A stretch of DNA of 64,000 nt from Isoetes taiwanensis (GCA_021234155.1 JAJEKV010000015.1:8677046-8741045); one strand, 5' to 3'. Numbered from the stretch's first letter, positions 11,781 through 25,035 are shown. The notes: generated by a model from the letters alone, not told the origin. A program made the numbers and translations.

Positions 11781-12232
11781 AACTTGGATTTCTGAAGCGA
11801 TTTGATCACACCCAAGAGGGAAGTGTGGATTATCTAGCTAGAAGCTAGGAGCCGAATGATTGATGCCGCAACGGCACGAGTTTTTTTTAGCAGAGGCTGC
11901 AGAGCTCTACAGTTTGAAGCTCTGCTCTGCTGCTAAAATGCCATAGCTCCCGTGAATCCCCACCAGCCATAGCTCCCGTTCTTAACTGGCAGATGAGAAC
12001 CTTTTGGATGCTCGCCGCCATGGGCATCGCCATAGGTTTCTATGGATCCAGCTTCTCTGCCAGGCGTCAAAGATCTTTCACGAAGATAAACAGGTGGCAA
12101 GCAAACATGGAAATCGATTGCGGCGCAGAAAAAATACCCACGACAAAAACAGAAAATAGAAATTTGAAACTCACTTATATATGTGTAGAAAACGTATTCG
12201 CGTGCTAGGATAAAGAAGCAATGATATTGATA

Positions 12233-15200
12233 TCAAACATGATAACTTTTTGGAACTGAAATGGGAGCGGGAAGACCTGTAGATTGAAGTTCAGGTATAC
12301 CCTTGAGTTCCAAAATTTTACTAATAGATTCTGCCATAGTTGCGGGACAATTAGCACAACTGCTTTCATTTAATAGGGACTGATAGATCTTCTCATGGCA
12401 AGCATTCTCGTTTTTGATCCACATCATAGAGCAAGCACAGGTACGATTCCCAGATTGATTACAAAAATACTCCATGGAAGACATATCCAATAGGACGTTG
12501 CGAATGCAAGTCAAGTCAAAATGCAGTTGCCAGAAATCAGATGTTTCATGAGCCAAATAACTGACTTTTCTGACATAGAATTCCTTTATAAAGGTAAAGA
12601 AATCTTCAAAGTTCATCCCTGCAATAATTCAATGTGTATAATCAGTTCAGCATTTTTGATAGAGGTAAGCTTGATAATTACCTACAATGTTAATTAATAT
12701 ATAGACTAAACTGAATAAATCAACACACAATATGCTTTCATTCTAAACTCAAACGGAATTAACTTTCAATCAAAGGATATCTGCCTGTCTTGTCTACACC
12801 AAATCAGCGTTTTTTTCCAACACCTTGTTATAAATTCATTCAAGAATATTGTTAGATATATTGACATCTAATATTGTAGTCCACACTTACGGGGGAACCC
12901 TGTTATAAAAGCTTATTCACACTATCTTCTACCCCTCATTCATGTTTTAAGCCCTTTATCTTAAAAAAGGAATATTTTTAAAATTATAGGTATGAATATA
13001 TTATACTCTTTTTGAACACACAACCTGAATTAGCTGCAAGGTTTCGCTGACACAACTCCTCGAAGTCATCCGCTATGCTCCTGATATCTTCGATTGATGC
13101 AATGGTCTCTCGATAGTCATCCAAAAGAAGCCTCCACTGCATCATTTTCTCATAAACAAAACTTAATAAAAGGACCAGGAGGGCTAAAGATGATACATAA
13201 ACTCTCATAAAGATGTAATCAGCCAAATGCGTTGCAAGTATTCACCCAACTAGGATATGTCACCCAGTGATTTATTGCTAAAGCATAACAGCAAACAAAA
13301 ACAAGAAACAAAAAACTGATAAAAGTTACGTTTTGCCAAGGCAATTTGCTGTCCAAAAGTTTCTATTAAGTTAGGAGTAAATGCATGGATCACGAGAGCC
13401 TTACAACATCAACTGCAATAGAAATAGATGCAGTGACTTACGACCCAATGGAGATTGCATGCATTAAGCCAATTGTGGTTTATGGATATGGTGTTCTCCT
13501 GCAAAAAGCTCATCTTTCACAAAGCCAGGCATATGTTGACAAATTAGCGAGCAAAAGTTTTACAGACTAACCAAGTTTGTAACTTGATGATACCAGCCAC
13601 TGGGGACAAAAATGACATCCCCCATTTCCTGTATACAACGGAGCCAGCCAGCCTACAAACGAAAAGTGTAAGCGAAAAAGAAGTCGAGTCAAATGACAAG
13701 AAATGCAGAAAATGCAAAGGAGAAAAATGCCCATCAACAATAGAGAACAAGAATGCTCGTTGTAAATAAGAATGATGGCTGTGCAGAAGGTGCCATCTTA
13801 TCATTTAGCATTTTGTAGACTTGTGTTAGAAAAAGAAATAAATACATACATTAGAAAACCCTGGATATAACTTCTCGGAAATGGGAGCTGAGATGTCATA
13901 AACAGTGTGTTTGCGGAACCTGGAAGGTGATGCTGGAATTGGAAAGGTCAACAAATAATTGGGAGGTTTGAAACTGGAAATCCAGTCACTTTTCAAAAGG
14001 TTACTACACCTGTCATAAAGAAGTGGAGTATTCTCTGGGAAAAGCAAGTACCAAACTTTCTTTCCACAAACATTTCCCGACCAGCTGTATGATCTAAAGA
14101 CATCAGCATGCAAAGGTGTCCATGTACCTGAAAGTAGCTTGATATCAGCACGTAACAAGTGATACTTAATACAATCCTTGATCAGTTAGTTAGACACCCC
14201 TAGACGAGAGAGTGGAAACCTAGAGAGTGACAGAAGCAAGTATATACTGGTGTTGGAGGATTTATCATGCATGGAGTTAGCAGTAGAATTTATGATATAT
14301 CACACATAATTTTATGCCAGCCAGAATAGGAATTTGCTAGGAGTATCAAAGGCTATTGATCTGTTTGAGCTTACTCGTACTTTTAATATCTATCTAAGCA
14401 ATGTAGCATACTGATGAGCTTTACATAGTTCTATAAAAAATCTTTTATCTTTATCCATGACCTTGGTATGGGACGAAGATAACCACAATCTTTGGGCGAA
14501 CCTTTCCTGCTAGAAGCAATTAGAAGATGCCCTGATACAATTTCAGCAACCAGGGGGATGTTGAGGACACCTACGAAAGAAAGGTCATGAGAGAAGAATA
14601 TGTGGGAGGCTCTTTCATGTTAACAAATGACATGCAATGCTTTCTTCACTTTGCCAAGCAACGCACCACAATTTTCAAGTTAGAAAAGGACAACAAGAAA
14701 ATGCAATAGAAAAATATATGACAGATGACCCGGTTGGTCTAACCGGCTCTGTGAATTCCCTGGTGGATCTAGTTGACCTAATTTTCCAAGGAGTCGTCAT
14801 CTTGTTTTGGAAAGATTGCGCGCCTCTGTAAGTCATTTATTTCTACAAATCGGATTTTCTTTTCCTGTTGTTGGGATTTACATCTGCAATGCCAAATCAG
14901 GTTCCAAAAAAGAGCCAGCTCTAATTGCTGTACTGCTGATCTCTCTGTCTGGCAATCCTCACTCTAAATAGACTGTTTCATAAACATATAAATATAGAGA
15001 TTCAGATCCTTCTAGAATTATCTTTTACTGCATACCTCTTCTACACATCCTGTAAATCATGCTTATGAACATGTACATCATTCAATTTCAAGACGGATGG
15101 GATGGAATGATGGAACTATCGAGAAGCTCATTATTTTGAATGCCTTAAAAGTCGGTAACCAAGGGAGCCTTCCTGTATACCTACAGCTTATGAATATATG

Positions 15201-16562
15201 ATACTACCTTAAAAGCAGCGCAGTTTGGTGCATTAGATAATGAAAGGAGGAGTTTAAAAATGACATTTTTTGCCCAATGGCCTGTGCTTATGTTTCTACA
15301 GCATCCCAGCATCCCAGATTTCAACAAATACAGATGTGCTCAATCCGACTAAATTAAAATGCTATCATAAACAATCAGGATCACCTCTAGTTAGGTGCAT
15401 CAATCTGCTGCATGCCTTCTCTTTAATATAACTGATTGAAACCAAGGTATAAAAAATGTGTCATACAGAAATGCCACTTTGGTCAGAAGCGGTCGAGCAG
15501 GCCCGCAATCTCATATGATGCAGCATTTTTTTGGAGAAGTTTGACCCTCTATTAGCAGCTATTGGTTCATAGTTTACATGAGAAGGTTCTATCTGAATGG
15601 ATTTTGTAAAAGATATGCAGCTCTCTGTTGTGCACCAATTCTACAATGAATGGACTGCTTCCCGCTTCAACCATTTCTATGTCTTGACCTGACACATTCA
15701 GGACCTTTTGAACCAAAGGTTTTTAGATTAAACCAGGATTGCTGGTCATGTATCTCAAAAACAATACCAAATTACCTACCTTTTGGTCCCATGTAAACAA
15801 AACGATAATCAGAGCAGTCAGCTTCGTTATAAGAAGTTTGCTCCAGAGGATTGGGCTTAGACTGGTCAAAAAACAAGTTAAGCCAGTCATCTGAAAAGAA
15901 TTTTGGTGTTGAGTATGCCTCATAATGTGGATAATCCTGAAACCAAACGAAAGTCAATCAGTTACACTGAAACCCCAGAGCCCATGTGTCCAGCCGAATC
16001 CTAGTCCAAGAAGCTCAACATCTAAGGGGAGGAGTTAGTGACGCAAATAAGTACCATCACCTTCACAAAGTGCCAATCCTTTAAATATAATGATTGATTG
16101 TCTGCATTCTTGCCATCATAAAATTCAATTGTTTTGAACTCTTTCCAGTATTGGATGAACTCAGAAAACTTCATCTCTATCCTCTTTTGATCAGTAAATT
16201 CTCGTTTTCCACAATCTGCAACCTGAACAAGAAAATTTCATGTTAAAAGCAAGCAAGTACAAACAATAGCTAAAAGGTCGAAGTTCATTTTTAATGCAAA
16301 GTTCAAAGATAAGTAAGGAAACAACCTGAACAGTGGAGCCACCAAAAGTATCAGCTAAAAACTGCAAGTTTGGAGTTCCATCCGCTAAGACCCAGTCCTT
16401 ACAGGCTCTCCAATTCTCCATTAGTCCTTTGATTACCACAGGCTTGTTCTGAAGCATATACTTCTCCCAAAACTCTCTATATGACAGAGTGCGGCCATCC
16501 TCTCGAGGAACCTCGTCAACAACCTTCAATCCAAAATTTTGCTCGACTCCTCGGACATCCAT
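12233..16562 (-). CDS. JMJD4: JmjC-domain Fe(II)/2-oxoglutarate oxygenase, JMJD4 homologue
   Basis: Eight minus-strand exons join in frame: 16326-16562, 16061-16222, 15780-15936, 13850-14127, 13572-13652, 13442-13498, 13025-13136 and 12233-12618. The total is 1,470 nt, or 489 residues and a stop. Every intron has GT and AG ends. The protein starts MDVRGVEQNFGLKVVDEVPR. It carries KPVVIKGLMENWRACKDW, YLKDWHFVK and DYRFVYMGPKG, then the iron-binding HAD motif in TPLHADVFRSYSWSGNVCGK (His192, Asp194). The distal iron His300 is in VFVPSGWYHQV-like sequence, followed by NTISINHNWLNA and a C-terminal GMNFEDFFTF segment, in the same order as animal JMJD4. Human JMJD4 hydroxylates a lysine of release factor eRF1; the same role here is inference. 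The longest intron (14,128-15,779) shows no inserted gene. This is the only fully reconstructable gene in the window. The ATG at 16562 is the first in frame and gives the expected N-terminus. Confidence 0.92.
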
Positions 16563-18000
16563 TTTGGAATGCAGCCCTTGGCACTTTTAACGTAAATATG
16601 GTGAGCATGGGTGAAGCCTTTTTTGTCTTTTGTTTAACTCACAGCTGAGTGTCGAACTTGTACCTGGTTCATTCCGTGCACTGCGCAACACCATTCTAGC
16701 AGCAGCTAACAGCTTCGAACATTGTATTGCAACAGGGATAATAATAAGTCAACCGAATATGACCAGAGCAGGTAAAGCTTGGAAATTGAAGGGCTGCCCA
16801 TCCTTTTTGGGTTGCCCAAGGGCAAACCCTATGTGGGTTTCTGGCATATTCTAAGTATATGCCGAAATATACCTAAGATATGCCATTAACTGCTCCAAAC
16901 CTATTGTTCCATGTAAACTGGCAGTCGCCTGCGTTGTGTGTCGCGGATGTTTGAACCGGCTAACTGGCAAGACAAACATAGCATCGAGCTATGGCCTGGT
17001 CGCACTTTGTAATGCTTCTGAGTGAATATTCTGGAGCGCGCGATTGGAAGGAGGGCTTACAAGCAGGGCGCATGAAGCTATTCTTCTTGCTCGTGCTTCT
17101 GTTCGTCTGGAAAACCTCAAAAATCTGTACAAAAATCTGTAAGTTACATTCAGCATCCTTGTGCTTTTGCAGATTTTTGAGCTTTAACCACTTTTTCATA
17201 TATGATATTGCATGAAGCTGCAAATGAATTCGTGATGTGCAATATTTTCCAAAATACAAAATTTATATGTTCAACATTTTTTGTTATCTCTCCTTGTGTT
17301 TTTCACCGTGATGAAGATGACAAAACAAACCACGGTGTTCATGTAGCGGATCCCCGATTGGTTTGTAAAGACTATTCACAACGGCCCAGGACTTATCAAA
17401 TTGGCTGTAAGACTGGCTTGGTCCTTGGTAGGTTGCAGAGCTAATGTTCTGCGGTAACATCAAATTTTGCAGTTGTAATAGTTTTAGTTCCACCATAATG
17501 ATGCCATCTTTCTCCCTAAACTTAATGCTTTCTCCAGAGAAATGTTTCTTCAATGAATCTGCTGAAAGCTTTTGAGACGATTTAATATCTGCATATGGAT
17601 TTAGTTGAAAGTATTTTGACCTATGAGAATCCAAGTTCTTATGAAGCATGCCCTCGGGTGTCACGGTCTATGCTTCCATATATTTATAGCCATGAAGCAT
17701 GCGACAATTCCCTACAAGAAAGACAACACATCTCTGTTAATAATTGTATCAAATGTTATTGAGCACATACAACTATGAGGGTCACATCTTGATTTTATAG
17801 AGTAGTTCCCATTAGAGCTCAAACTTCAGTGAAGAAGAAGTTAATGAGTGATTTAAAGTCAGTTGATTGGATTGCATTCTGGTGGATGTTTTAACGCTAT
17901 AGGATATGCATAAGATATTGTCTGTAACAGTAAGTGAAACAGCAAAGTCAAAGGAAATTGAAGTGATTTAAACAATCGTCAGTTTATATATTATTCTGGA
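16563..18000. other. Intergenic DNA upstream of JMJD4, one unassigned open frame
   Basis: A 126-codon minus frame at 17284-17664 (starting MTPEGMLHKNLDSHRSKYFQ) is open, hydrophilic and lysine-rich in its first half, but matches no family I know. The promoter of JMJD4 should lie just right of 16,562, but no convincing TATA element stands out. Near 16,795-16,885 are short inverted and direct repeats around GGCATATTCTAAGTATATGCC-like motifs. Confidence 0.3.
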
Positions 18001-21000
18001 TTCAATGGAGTAATCCAGAAAAGAAGCAGAGCAAGCAAGGAGAGAAGCAAAATAAAGAACTTCTTCAAGTTATGACCGGAATCTTTTACATTCATGAAAA
18101 ATAAGAACATTGAATTGAAACAACGGGTAAGGAGCATATCAGATGTATCTCATGGTAATGATTATATGGAGAATGACGGTAAAAAGGAGACATTGACTGA
18201 AGTTTTGCATAAACTAGATACCAGAATGAATGAAATCGTTGAAAACGGGCTCAAATCAAACGCGGCATTGAATATCGTAATAACCGGCTACCGAAAAAGA
18301 GGAAGAAAATACCAAAGAAGAAGTACGTAGAATTGTTTTCAAAAGTTGCAAAAACCCTAGAGATGGGATTATAAACGCCACTGTAGTAGGTAAATGGGAT
18401 GGACGCATCCATAGTTTTGAAAGGGCAAAGCATATGGCTCAATGATGATTTAACACAAACCCAACTAGCGCAACAGAAAGAGGAGGTCTGAAAAATGAAA
18501 GAAGCCAAACGTGAAGGTAAAAAAAGTCTTTTGGAGGAATGGAAAGGCCGTTATTGTCGAATAGCAAAGGAAGACCATTAGGTTGTGTATGTGGAACATT
18601 AATGGTAAGGTAGACGAAGTTGCCTTACTCGGAGATGTTCTCAAATCGTGGAACTTATTTTTCTGACAGAAACACATGAAGATGAAGAACGTGGTCCCTT
18701 GACAGGCAGTATATGCAACGTAAAAATTTGGAAAACTTGTTTACAAAGTGGTTAAGAAAGACACGCCTAAACAACATATTTGGTCGAGACCGTGGGGTGC
18801 TATGGAAAAAAAAGTACATCACCGGTTGCTACTACCCGCCCAAAGACTCACCTCTTTAAAAGAAAGGGGACATGGATAAGGATGATCCGTTCCACCACCT
18901 GGAAAAGGATGCTTTAGAGTTAGAAAAACATGGGGACATCGTAATATTAGGAGACTTCAATAGCAGAATAGCACATAAACAAGCATACATACCTGCTGAC
19001 AATGGAGATTCTATATGGATGGAACCATTAGATGGAGAAATTATGCAAGCAAATGGATGGGCAAATAATTCAAGACCGCAATATTGATGTACAAACCACA
19101 AGGTACGCACTTACTGAATATGTATAGTGGACTATATTTGATTGTGTTAAATGGTATAAAGAGATTCCCATGTTCTAGAAAATGTACATCTAACGGGGCT
19201 ACAGGGATCAGTGCTAGCGTGGTTGATTTGGCATTAGCAAGTACAAACATCTTGGATAGCATATCTAATTTTTATGTAAATGACTCGCTTCCTACATCGA
19301 TCATACCCCATTGTGATGGACATAGAGATATAAAATCGAAAGACATGCCCTTGCGTGGAATAGGCATTTAGCAAAAATATATACATGAATGTAGTCAAGA
19401 AAATAGAGTACAAAAAGGCATGTGAAGGGAGAAATATCATGGCTATCAGATTTGATTGATCTTGATACCACGCTTACATCAATGTTGATTGATGTGGCTA
19501 ATAACTGCTTCTTGTCGCAAAGAAGAGCAAAAGGATTGCCATGCAATGGATAGTATGATCAAGAATGCAAGAATAAAAGAAGGGAGTATAAACATGCTAA
19601 CGCCATATGTAAGCCTAGAGTCAGAGAGGAATATATGAAGTTGGTCAGACGGAAAAAACAGACATACTTACAACAAAAACATGAACATTTTGTGAAAGAA
19701 TTGATTGAAGATCCTAAAAGGTTCTGGGGTAAGATAAAAAGAAGAAAACAAATGGTGAATACATTAGGTGTAGACAAGTTGATAAGACAGGTACGGAAAC
19801 TATACCACATTGAGGGTGTGAATGATGTCATGCAAGTAAATGGTGAAGTATTGGTGTTCTTTGAAGAAGAGGTGGAAATTGGTATAAAAAACTAGCATGT
19901 GGAAAGGCAAATGGATACTCTGGACTCATGGCGTAAATGGTTAAATGGGCGTGACCGGGTGTGGCAAAGATAATTACAAGGATGATGAACAAAGCATTGA
20001 TAAATGGCTTTCCATCTACATGGCAGTACAACCGAGTAGTATCGATTCATAAAGCAGGAGATATGGCAGACCCAAATAACTATAGGATGGTGATGGTAAG
20101 TAGTCTGTTTTCGAAACTTTTTACTACACTATTAGAAAATAAGATGAGCACATGGCCATAGGCTTAATAATGTTAGGGCAAATGGACAAGCAAGTTTTCG
20201 GCCAAAAAGTCCATAATAGATTATCCGTTACTTTCAGAGCAGCCACATTCAATAAAAAGGGCTAAAAATCACTTTTGCATGCTTTATAGATCTTACCAAA
20301 GCTTTTGACATGCGCGAGGAAAAATATATATGGGATTATATGGAAAATATTGGTGTGCCCTAGGGCATGAAAAATGCAGTTGCTATATTATATGAAATGG
20401 TGGTAGTTGGATTGTCCTTCCCATTGAACCAACAATGCCAAGAGGAAATTGTCAGCAATGTAGGTGTGAAACAAGGTTGCCATTTGCCGCCCACTCTGTT
20501 TGGCATATATATTGATCAACTAGAAATGTGGTTACATGAGCATGGAGGAGAAGGGACCACAATTGCTGAATATGTATTAGTGTTATTGCTGTAGACGATA
20601 TTGTGATCTTTTCCAGGAGTCAGAAAGGTATGCAGAAACATTTGAATGCTTCGGCTGACTTTTTTGACATAATAGAGATGAAATTGAATTTAAGAAAAAC
20701 GAAAATTCTTATATTTGGAATAAGAGTACATTATTTTCACTTCTATTACAAAGGGAAGAGGTAGAGATTACCGACACGTATAAATACTTGGGGTTGGTTG
20801 TGAAACACAATTATAATTGGAACAAAGGTGGTTGGAATGTAGGGCGGATGTCGATTAAGGCTCTTTACTCAATGCGCAGAGTATGCGATAAAAAAGGGAT
20901 TATCGATTGGCAACTTAAAAAAATGCTTTATAACTCTTTGGTGCGCTTTGTCATTTTATACGGATGTGAGATGTGGAGGCCAGGACTATCTTTAGACATG

Positions 21001-21113
21001 TGGACTAGAGTGGAAAAGATTCAAAAGAAGTTTTTATTAGTAGAACTGAGAGTTAAAATGCAAACACCATACTAGATGATGCTTGTTGAGACAGGGATCT
21101 TTGAATTGGAAAT
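18000..21113 (+). mobile_element. LINE-type retrotransposon, decayed and cut by a gypsy insertion
   Basis: A plus-strand non-LTR element can be followed through many frame breaks. The endonuclease starts near 18,585, with LFFLTETHEDEERG-like sequence in broken frames, then VILGDFNSRIAHKQAY (18,940-18,985) and SASVVDLALASTNILDS (19,210-19,262). Then come a linker with KRFWGKIKRRKQMVN (19,717-19,760) and the reverse transcriptase with DPNNYRMVMVSSLFSKLF (20,072-20,125), SNVGVKQGCHLPPTLFGIYI (20,454-20,513) and a degraded DDIV near 20,595. The C-terminal part has YKYLGLVVKHNYNW and LYGCEMW. The 237-nt frame at 18,094 may be the end of ORF1. Similarity stops at 21,113, where the LTR terminus TGTGATG begins, so the gypsy element inserted into the LINE. 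The missing 3' part was not found past 24,640. Confidence 0.85.
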
Positions 21114-22721
21114 TGTGATGTCCCCTACTCCCATAACGGTGCCCACATCGCATCGTATCGGAAGGCGGAGCATTCCCCCTGACAGCCAAACTGGCAGGGG
21201 CTATCCACCTGACACCACTCCCAGTGGAATGAGCCAGCAAGGGAAGAGTGAATGTGTCATTCACCCGTCTCCCTTCTGTCGACCTAGTCTTGAAGCGTGA
21301 ATAAACATGAGCACATAATAACAATATATCAATACAATCACCTCGAAGGGTGAACACATAATAATCATCACATGTACAACAACATCGATAAGAACAATAA
21401 CAACAAGGGAAATCCTACCCAAGGCTCGGACTCAAGGGGGTCGATGACTTGGGCCTCGAAGTCAAGCGCACCAGAATTCATGGCAATGGATTACCGGCAT
21501 AAGAACATAGTCATTGGGTAGTTCACTCCATCCGCCCTCCTGTGCACACTTTGCAGAGTAGGTTGAAAAGTGTTGGTTGGGACCGGACCGTAGCCTGCCG
21601 GGTACATAGCCAAGAGGGCTACTACTGGGTTGCATCTCCCCAGCCCGATGAGGCGGAGGAGGAGTCACCTCTCCTCCGTGAGGCTTCCATGCCCAACACG
21701 GTGGCTAGAGGGCCCTTTGCCTTATTCTCGACTTGAACTTCAAGGAGAGGACGCATCACTCAAAAGTGTCGAGCTCATGCCTTGCCCACACGCAGTGGCA
21801 AGCCATTAAGCCTAGCTCACAGGGATCCCTGGTAGGCTTTACACACCAGAGGGATCGTTCTGTGTTGGGACAAGTACCTCCTTGTTCTGTCAGTCTAGCC
21901 CCTCTACCCACAACCTGGTGGGCTCATATGCACAGGCCGCATATAATTGGGAACTAGTAGTCTGTCTAGGATCATCTGCTATACAGGCTTTAGGCCTCTA
22001 CCCCCCTTCCCAATACATGGAGGTCACAGAGTGAAATACTAACATCATCACAGAACTGAAATGAAGAATAACATCTAATCTATCTACCGAAACATCCAGA
22101 GTTAGGTTCCTTTGTTAGGGCTTATGATCTCGGGATCTATAAAGCCTCTAAAGCTGAACTAACATGCTAAACCAGCTCATTGCCTAACCAAAAGATGGCT
22201 TTGCACAACAGAATGACCATTTACCTGGCGCCTGACTTGCTCCGGATCCTCGGAATGCATCCATGCTTCTGATCCTACTGAAGACTGCTGCCGCTCGAAG
22301 ATCTATTGTGCAAATGCGGCTTTTCAGAGCCTGGCAATGCGAATGCGAGTCATGGTTTGACCAAAATGGCTCAGAGGAACCCTAAATGCGAGAGAAGGAA
22401 AAGAGCTCAAGGAAAACCATAAATGCAAAGAGAAGAAAAGGTTTAGGATTTAAGGGGAAAGCCCTTATATAGAAACCTTTAGGGTTAGGTTAGACATTGG
22501 CCAAATGGGGTTTAGCCATTTGGCAATGGGGTCCATGGGGTTTATAATTGTGTGTGTTTATTTAACATGCACAATATTTGAGGTTGCCCCCCCTAGGTGC
22601 AACTCTTGCCCCCTAGGTGCAACCCTTTACGGCACTCAAGTACATGTCAATTGTGACATGTACGTGTGACGTGGCAGTATAATATATTTATTCGGGGCAT
22701 ATATTATATTGGAACGTCACA
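21114..22721 (-). mobile_element. Long terminal repeat of chromovirus-like Ty3/gypsy element (3' LTR)
   Basis: The LTR runs from TGTGATGTCCCC at 21,114 to CGTCACA ending at 22,721 (1,608 bases), with the short inverted ends TGTGAYG/CGTCACA typical of LTRs. On the minus strand, the bases just before it (22,722-22,740, complement AAGGTGGGAAGAT) form a polypurine tract, so this is the 3' LTR of a minus-strand element. A fragment of the same LTR recurs at 24,129-24,636, and a diverged copy lies at 61,785-63,270. It contains a local duplication of TTGCCCCCTAGGTGCAA near 22,585-22,625. Confidence 0.85.
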
Positions 22722-24128
22722 ATCTTCCCACCTTGAATTTATGATGTCCTCAGCATCATGCGTCTCCCCACCTTGGAAACCTGCATATCCTGCAATCATA
22801 TTCACTATATATACAATTTTAAAATCAATTTCCTCAAGGTAATATTTTAATTTATCATAACATATCCTTGTATAATATCGTACTATGGTGAGAGGCTCTT
22901 TCGTCCTCTACTTCATCATCTATTATTCATAAAATTTTACGACTTATAACATTATTATAACATAATTCAAAATTTTCCTAATTAATGCTCCTTGTCGTAT
23001 CCTCACAACACATTAAGACAAAATTATGTGTTGCAAGTCTTCGTAGTGCGATCTCCCTACCGCTCGACTCCTCTATTGGCCTGCAGGTTCACACTACATC
23101 GGTATTCGTTTAATTATTATAAAGGTTGGTTGTTAGGGAACCACCCATTAAATACAATTACATGAATGCAAGGCATATCTCCCGGCGTAGGAAGATTATG
23201 TTTCTTCCATCGTGGCCATGGAGACAGCGCCCTATCATGCCTAGGATGACACTCATGCCTACACTTTAGTTGCCTTTGGCGTGAAGGTTGGTGTCCTCCC
23301 CGTATTTGGGCGTGCCTATCAATGCATGCCTGAATGACCTCTTATCTCTCAAGGTCGTCTACTTCCGTGGGATGGAAGTAGACTTTTTCATCTACCTTCC
23401 ACTCACCTATCGAGTCAATGTCGACTACTTCGGTGACGAGCCGACCCTTGCATTGCTCCATGAATTCGGGGTACTGCTTCTCCAAATCTGATCGTAGTAC
23501 CCACGTAGCGTCTTCCAAAAGGTATTGGAGAAACTTGGATCTTCTTGTCTTCTTATAAGCTCTGTCAAGAAGAACCTCAGGGACGATTTCAAGCTGGTCG
23601 TCCGTCATTTCCAGTAACTCGGTTATCTCCAATACTTCCTCTGGTTAGGATGTGCCTCTTTAGGAGACTTACATGGAAGACCCTATGGATTTTGAGATGT
23701 ACTGGCAAGTCCAACTTGTAGGATTGTGTACCTGCTCTTTTGCTTATCCTGAAAGGTCCAGCCCATCTTGGAGCAAGCTTCTTGCAATTGCCAATGCGGA
23801 GCTTGATCTTCAACCATACTTTGTCTCCCATCTCAAATTCCCTTACTGTCCTGTGCTTGTCGGCGATGCTTTTCTGCCTACTTCTTGCTGCTAGGAAGTA
23901 TCCTCTCACCTCCTCCACCAACTGTTGCATCTCCGAAAGCATTTGCTGGGAGACTTCCACCTTGGACACATGATTGTGCCAAGTATCTGGGAGAAGACTT
24001 TGGTACCAGTAGTTGATCATAAAAAGGAAACATCTGCGATGACTCTGCTGATAATCTTGTGTGGCGAACTCTACTAAGTGGATGAAATCATCCCACTTAG
24101 ATTGCTTGTTCCAAACATAGCTCCAAAG
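22722..24128 (-). mobile_element. Gypsy pol 3' end: integrase C-terminus and chromodomain
   Basis: Minus-strand frames encode the end of a Ty3/gypsy polyprotein. At 24,115-23,589 are YVWNKQSKWDDFIHLVEFA, SRQKSIADKHRTVREFEMGD and LAPRWAGPFRISKRAG, then KIHRVFHVSLLKRHI: the integrase zinc-free C-terminal module and GPY/F motif. At 23,632-23,342 come PEVLLDRAYKKTRRSKFLQY and EDATWVLRSDLEKQYPEFME, which is a chromodomain, the mark of chromoviruses that target integration by reading histone marks. A frameshift separates the two. Everything 5' of the integrase core (gag, protease, RT, RNase H) is missing. At 24,129 the sequence jumps into LTR sequence of the same family, so the element was deleted or rearranged. 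Confidence 0.88.
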
Positions 24129-24636
24129 GCTTCCATGCCCAACACAGGTGGCTAGAGGGCCACTGCCCTTATTCGACTTGAACTTCATGGAGAGTGACGA
24201 TCACCTCCGAAAGTGTCGAGCTCATGCCTTGCCCACACGTGGCAAGCCATTAAGCCTAGCTCACGGGGATCCCCTGGTAGGCTTTACACACCGAGGGATT
24301 GTTACGTGTTGGGACAAGTACCTCCTTGTTACGGCTCAGTCTAGCCCCTCTACCCACAACCGGTTGCATGCGCGGGCCGCATATAGTGGGGAACTAGTAG
24401 TGCATCACAAAAGATCATCGCTTTCTGAGGCTTTAGGCCTCTACCCCCTTCCCAATACATGGAGGTCCGGTGAAATACTAACATCATCCGCAGGCTTTGA
24501 AATGAAGAATAACATCTAATCTATCTACCTAAACATCCGAGTTAGGTTCCTTTGTTAGGGCTTATGATCTACGGGGATCTATAAGGCCTCTAAAAGGAAC
24601 TAACATGCTAAACCAACTCATTTATCGCAGGATGTA
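24129..24636 (-). repeat. Internal LTR fragment joined to gypsy pol
   Basis: This matches 21,688-22,178 of the 3' LTR in the same orientation (from GCTTCCATGCCCAACAC to ACATGCTAAACCAACTCAT) with about 10-15 per cent visible differences and many 1-4 base indels. It lacks both LTR ends. It begins exactly where integrase sequence stops, making an LTR-pol-LTR-fragment chimera. Confidence 0.8.
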
Positions 24637-24786
24637 TAATTGTTCCTGTTTCATAATTTGCATTTATGCCCTATCAAGACTCTGCATGGGCCCGGATCAA
24701 ACTTAATTTTTTTCTCTTAACCACAAAGCCCGAAACTTAAGCGAGTCATAGTTTAAGAAAATTTTAAATCAGCTCCGTTTCTGAAC

Positions 24787-25035
24787 CTATTCTATCGGCT
24801 CGGGCTCTTCTTGACTCAACTTTGCCATTCTAGATAAAAAAATGATAATTCCGGCAAACAAGCTGAGAGGGCCAAGTGCAATACCAAGTTCATCAAGAAA
24901 AAAACCAACCCAAAATGGTAACAAAGGCGGAGGGCAATACCGAGAATTATGGATACGAAGGCGAGACCGTGTCAATGATACCTGTGGATTGGATGACATT
25001 CTTCCTTTGTTCAATGAGGAAGCCGCCAACGCCAT
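24787..25035 (-). CDS. Possible small single-pass membrane protein (unassigned)
   Basis: An 82-codon minus-strand frame begins MALAASSLNKGRMSSNPQVS. A basic N-terminal third is followed by a long hydrophobic stretch (LLPFWVGFFLDELGIALGPL, then FAGIIIFL, residues about 38-67) and an acidic tail ending EEPEPIE. The layout could be a transit or signal-like N-terminus plus one or two membrane segments. I do not recognise the family. Flanking sequence is transposon-derived, so this may be a chance frame. No splice sites or promoter support it. Confidence 0.25.
   Translation of the reverse strand: MALAASSLNKGRMSSNPQVSLTRSRLRIHNSRYCPPPLLPFWVGFFLDELGIALGPLSLFAGIIIFLSRMAKLSQEEPEPIE

Noticed and set aside
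17284-17664. Second JMJD4-side gene
   Set aside because: A 126-codon frame is open, but no family, intron structure or promoter supports it. It is kept only as a note within the intergenic feature.
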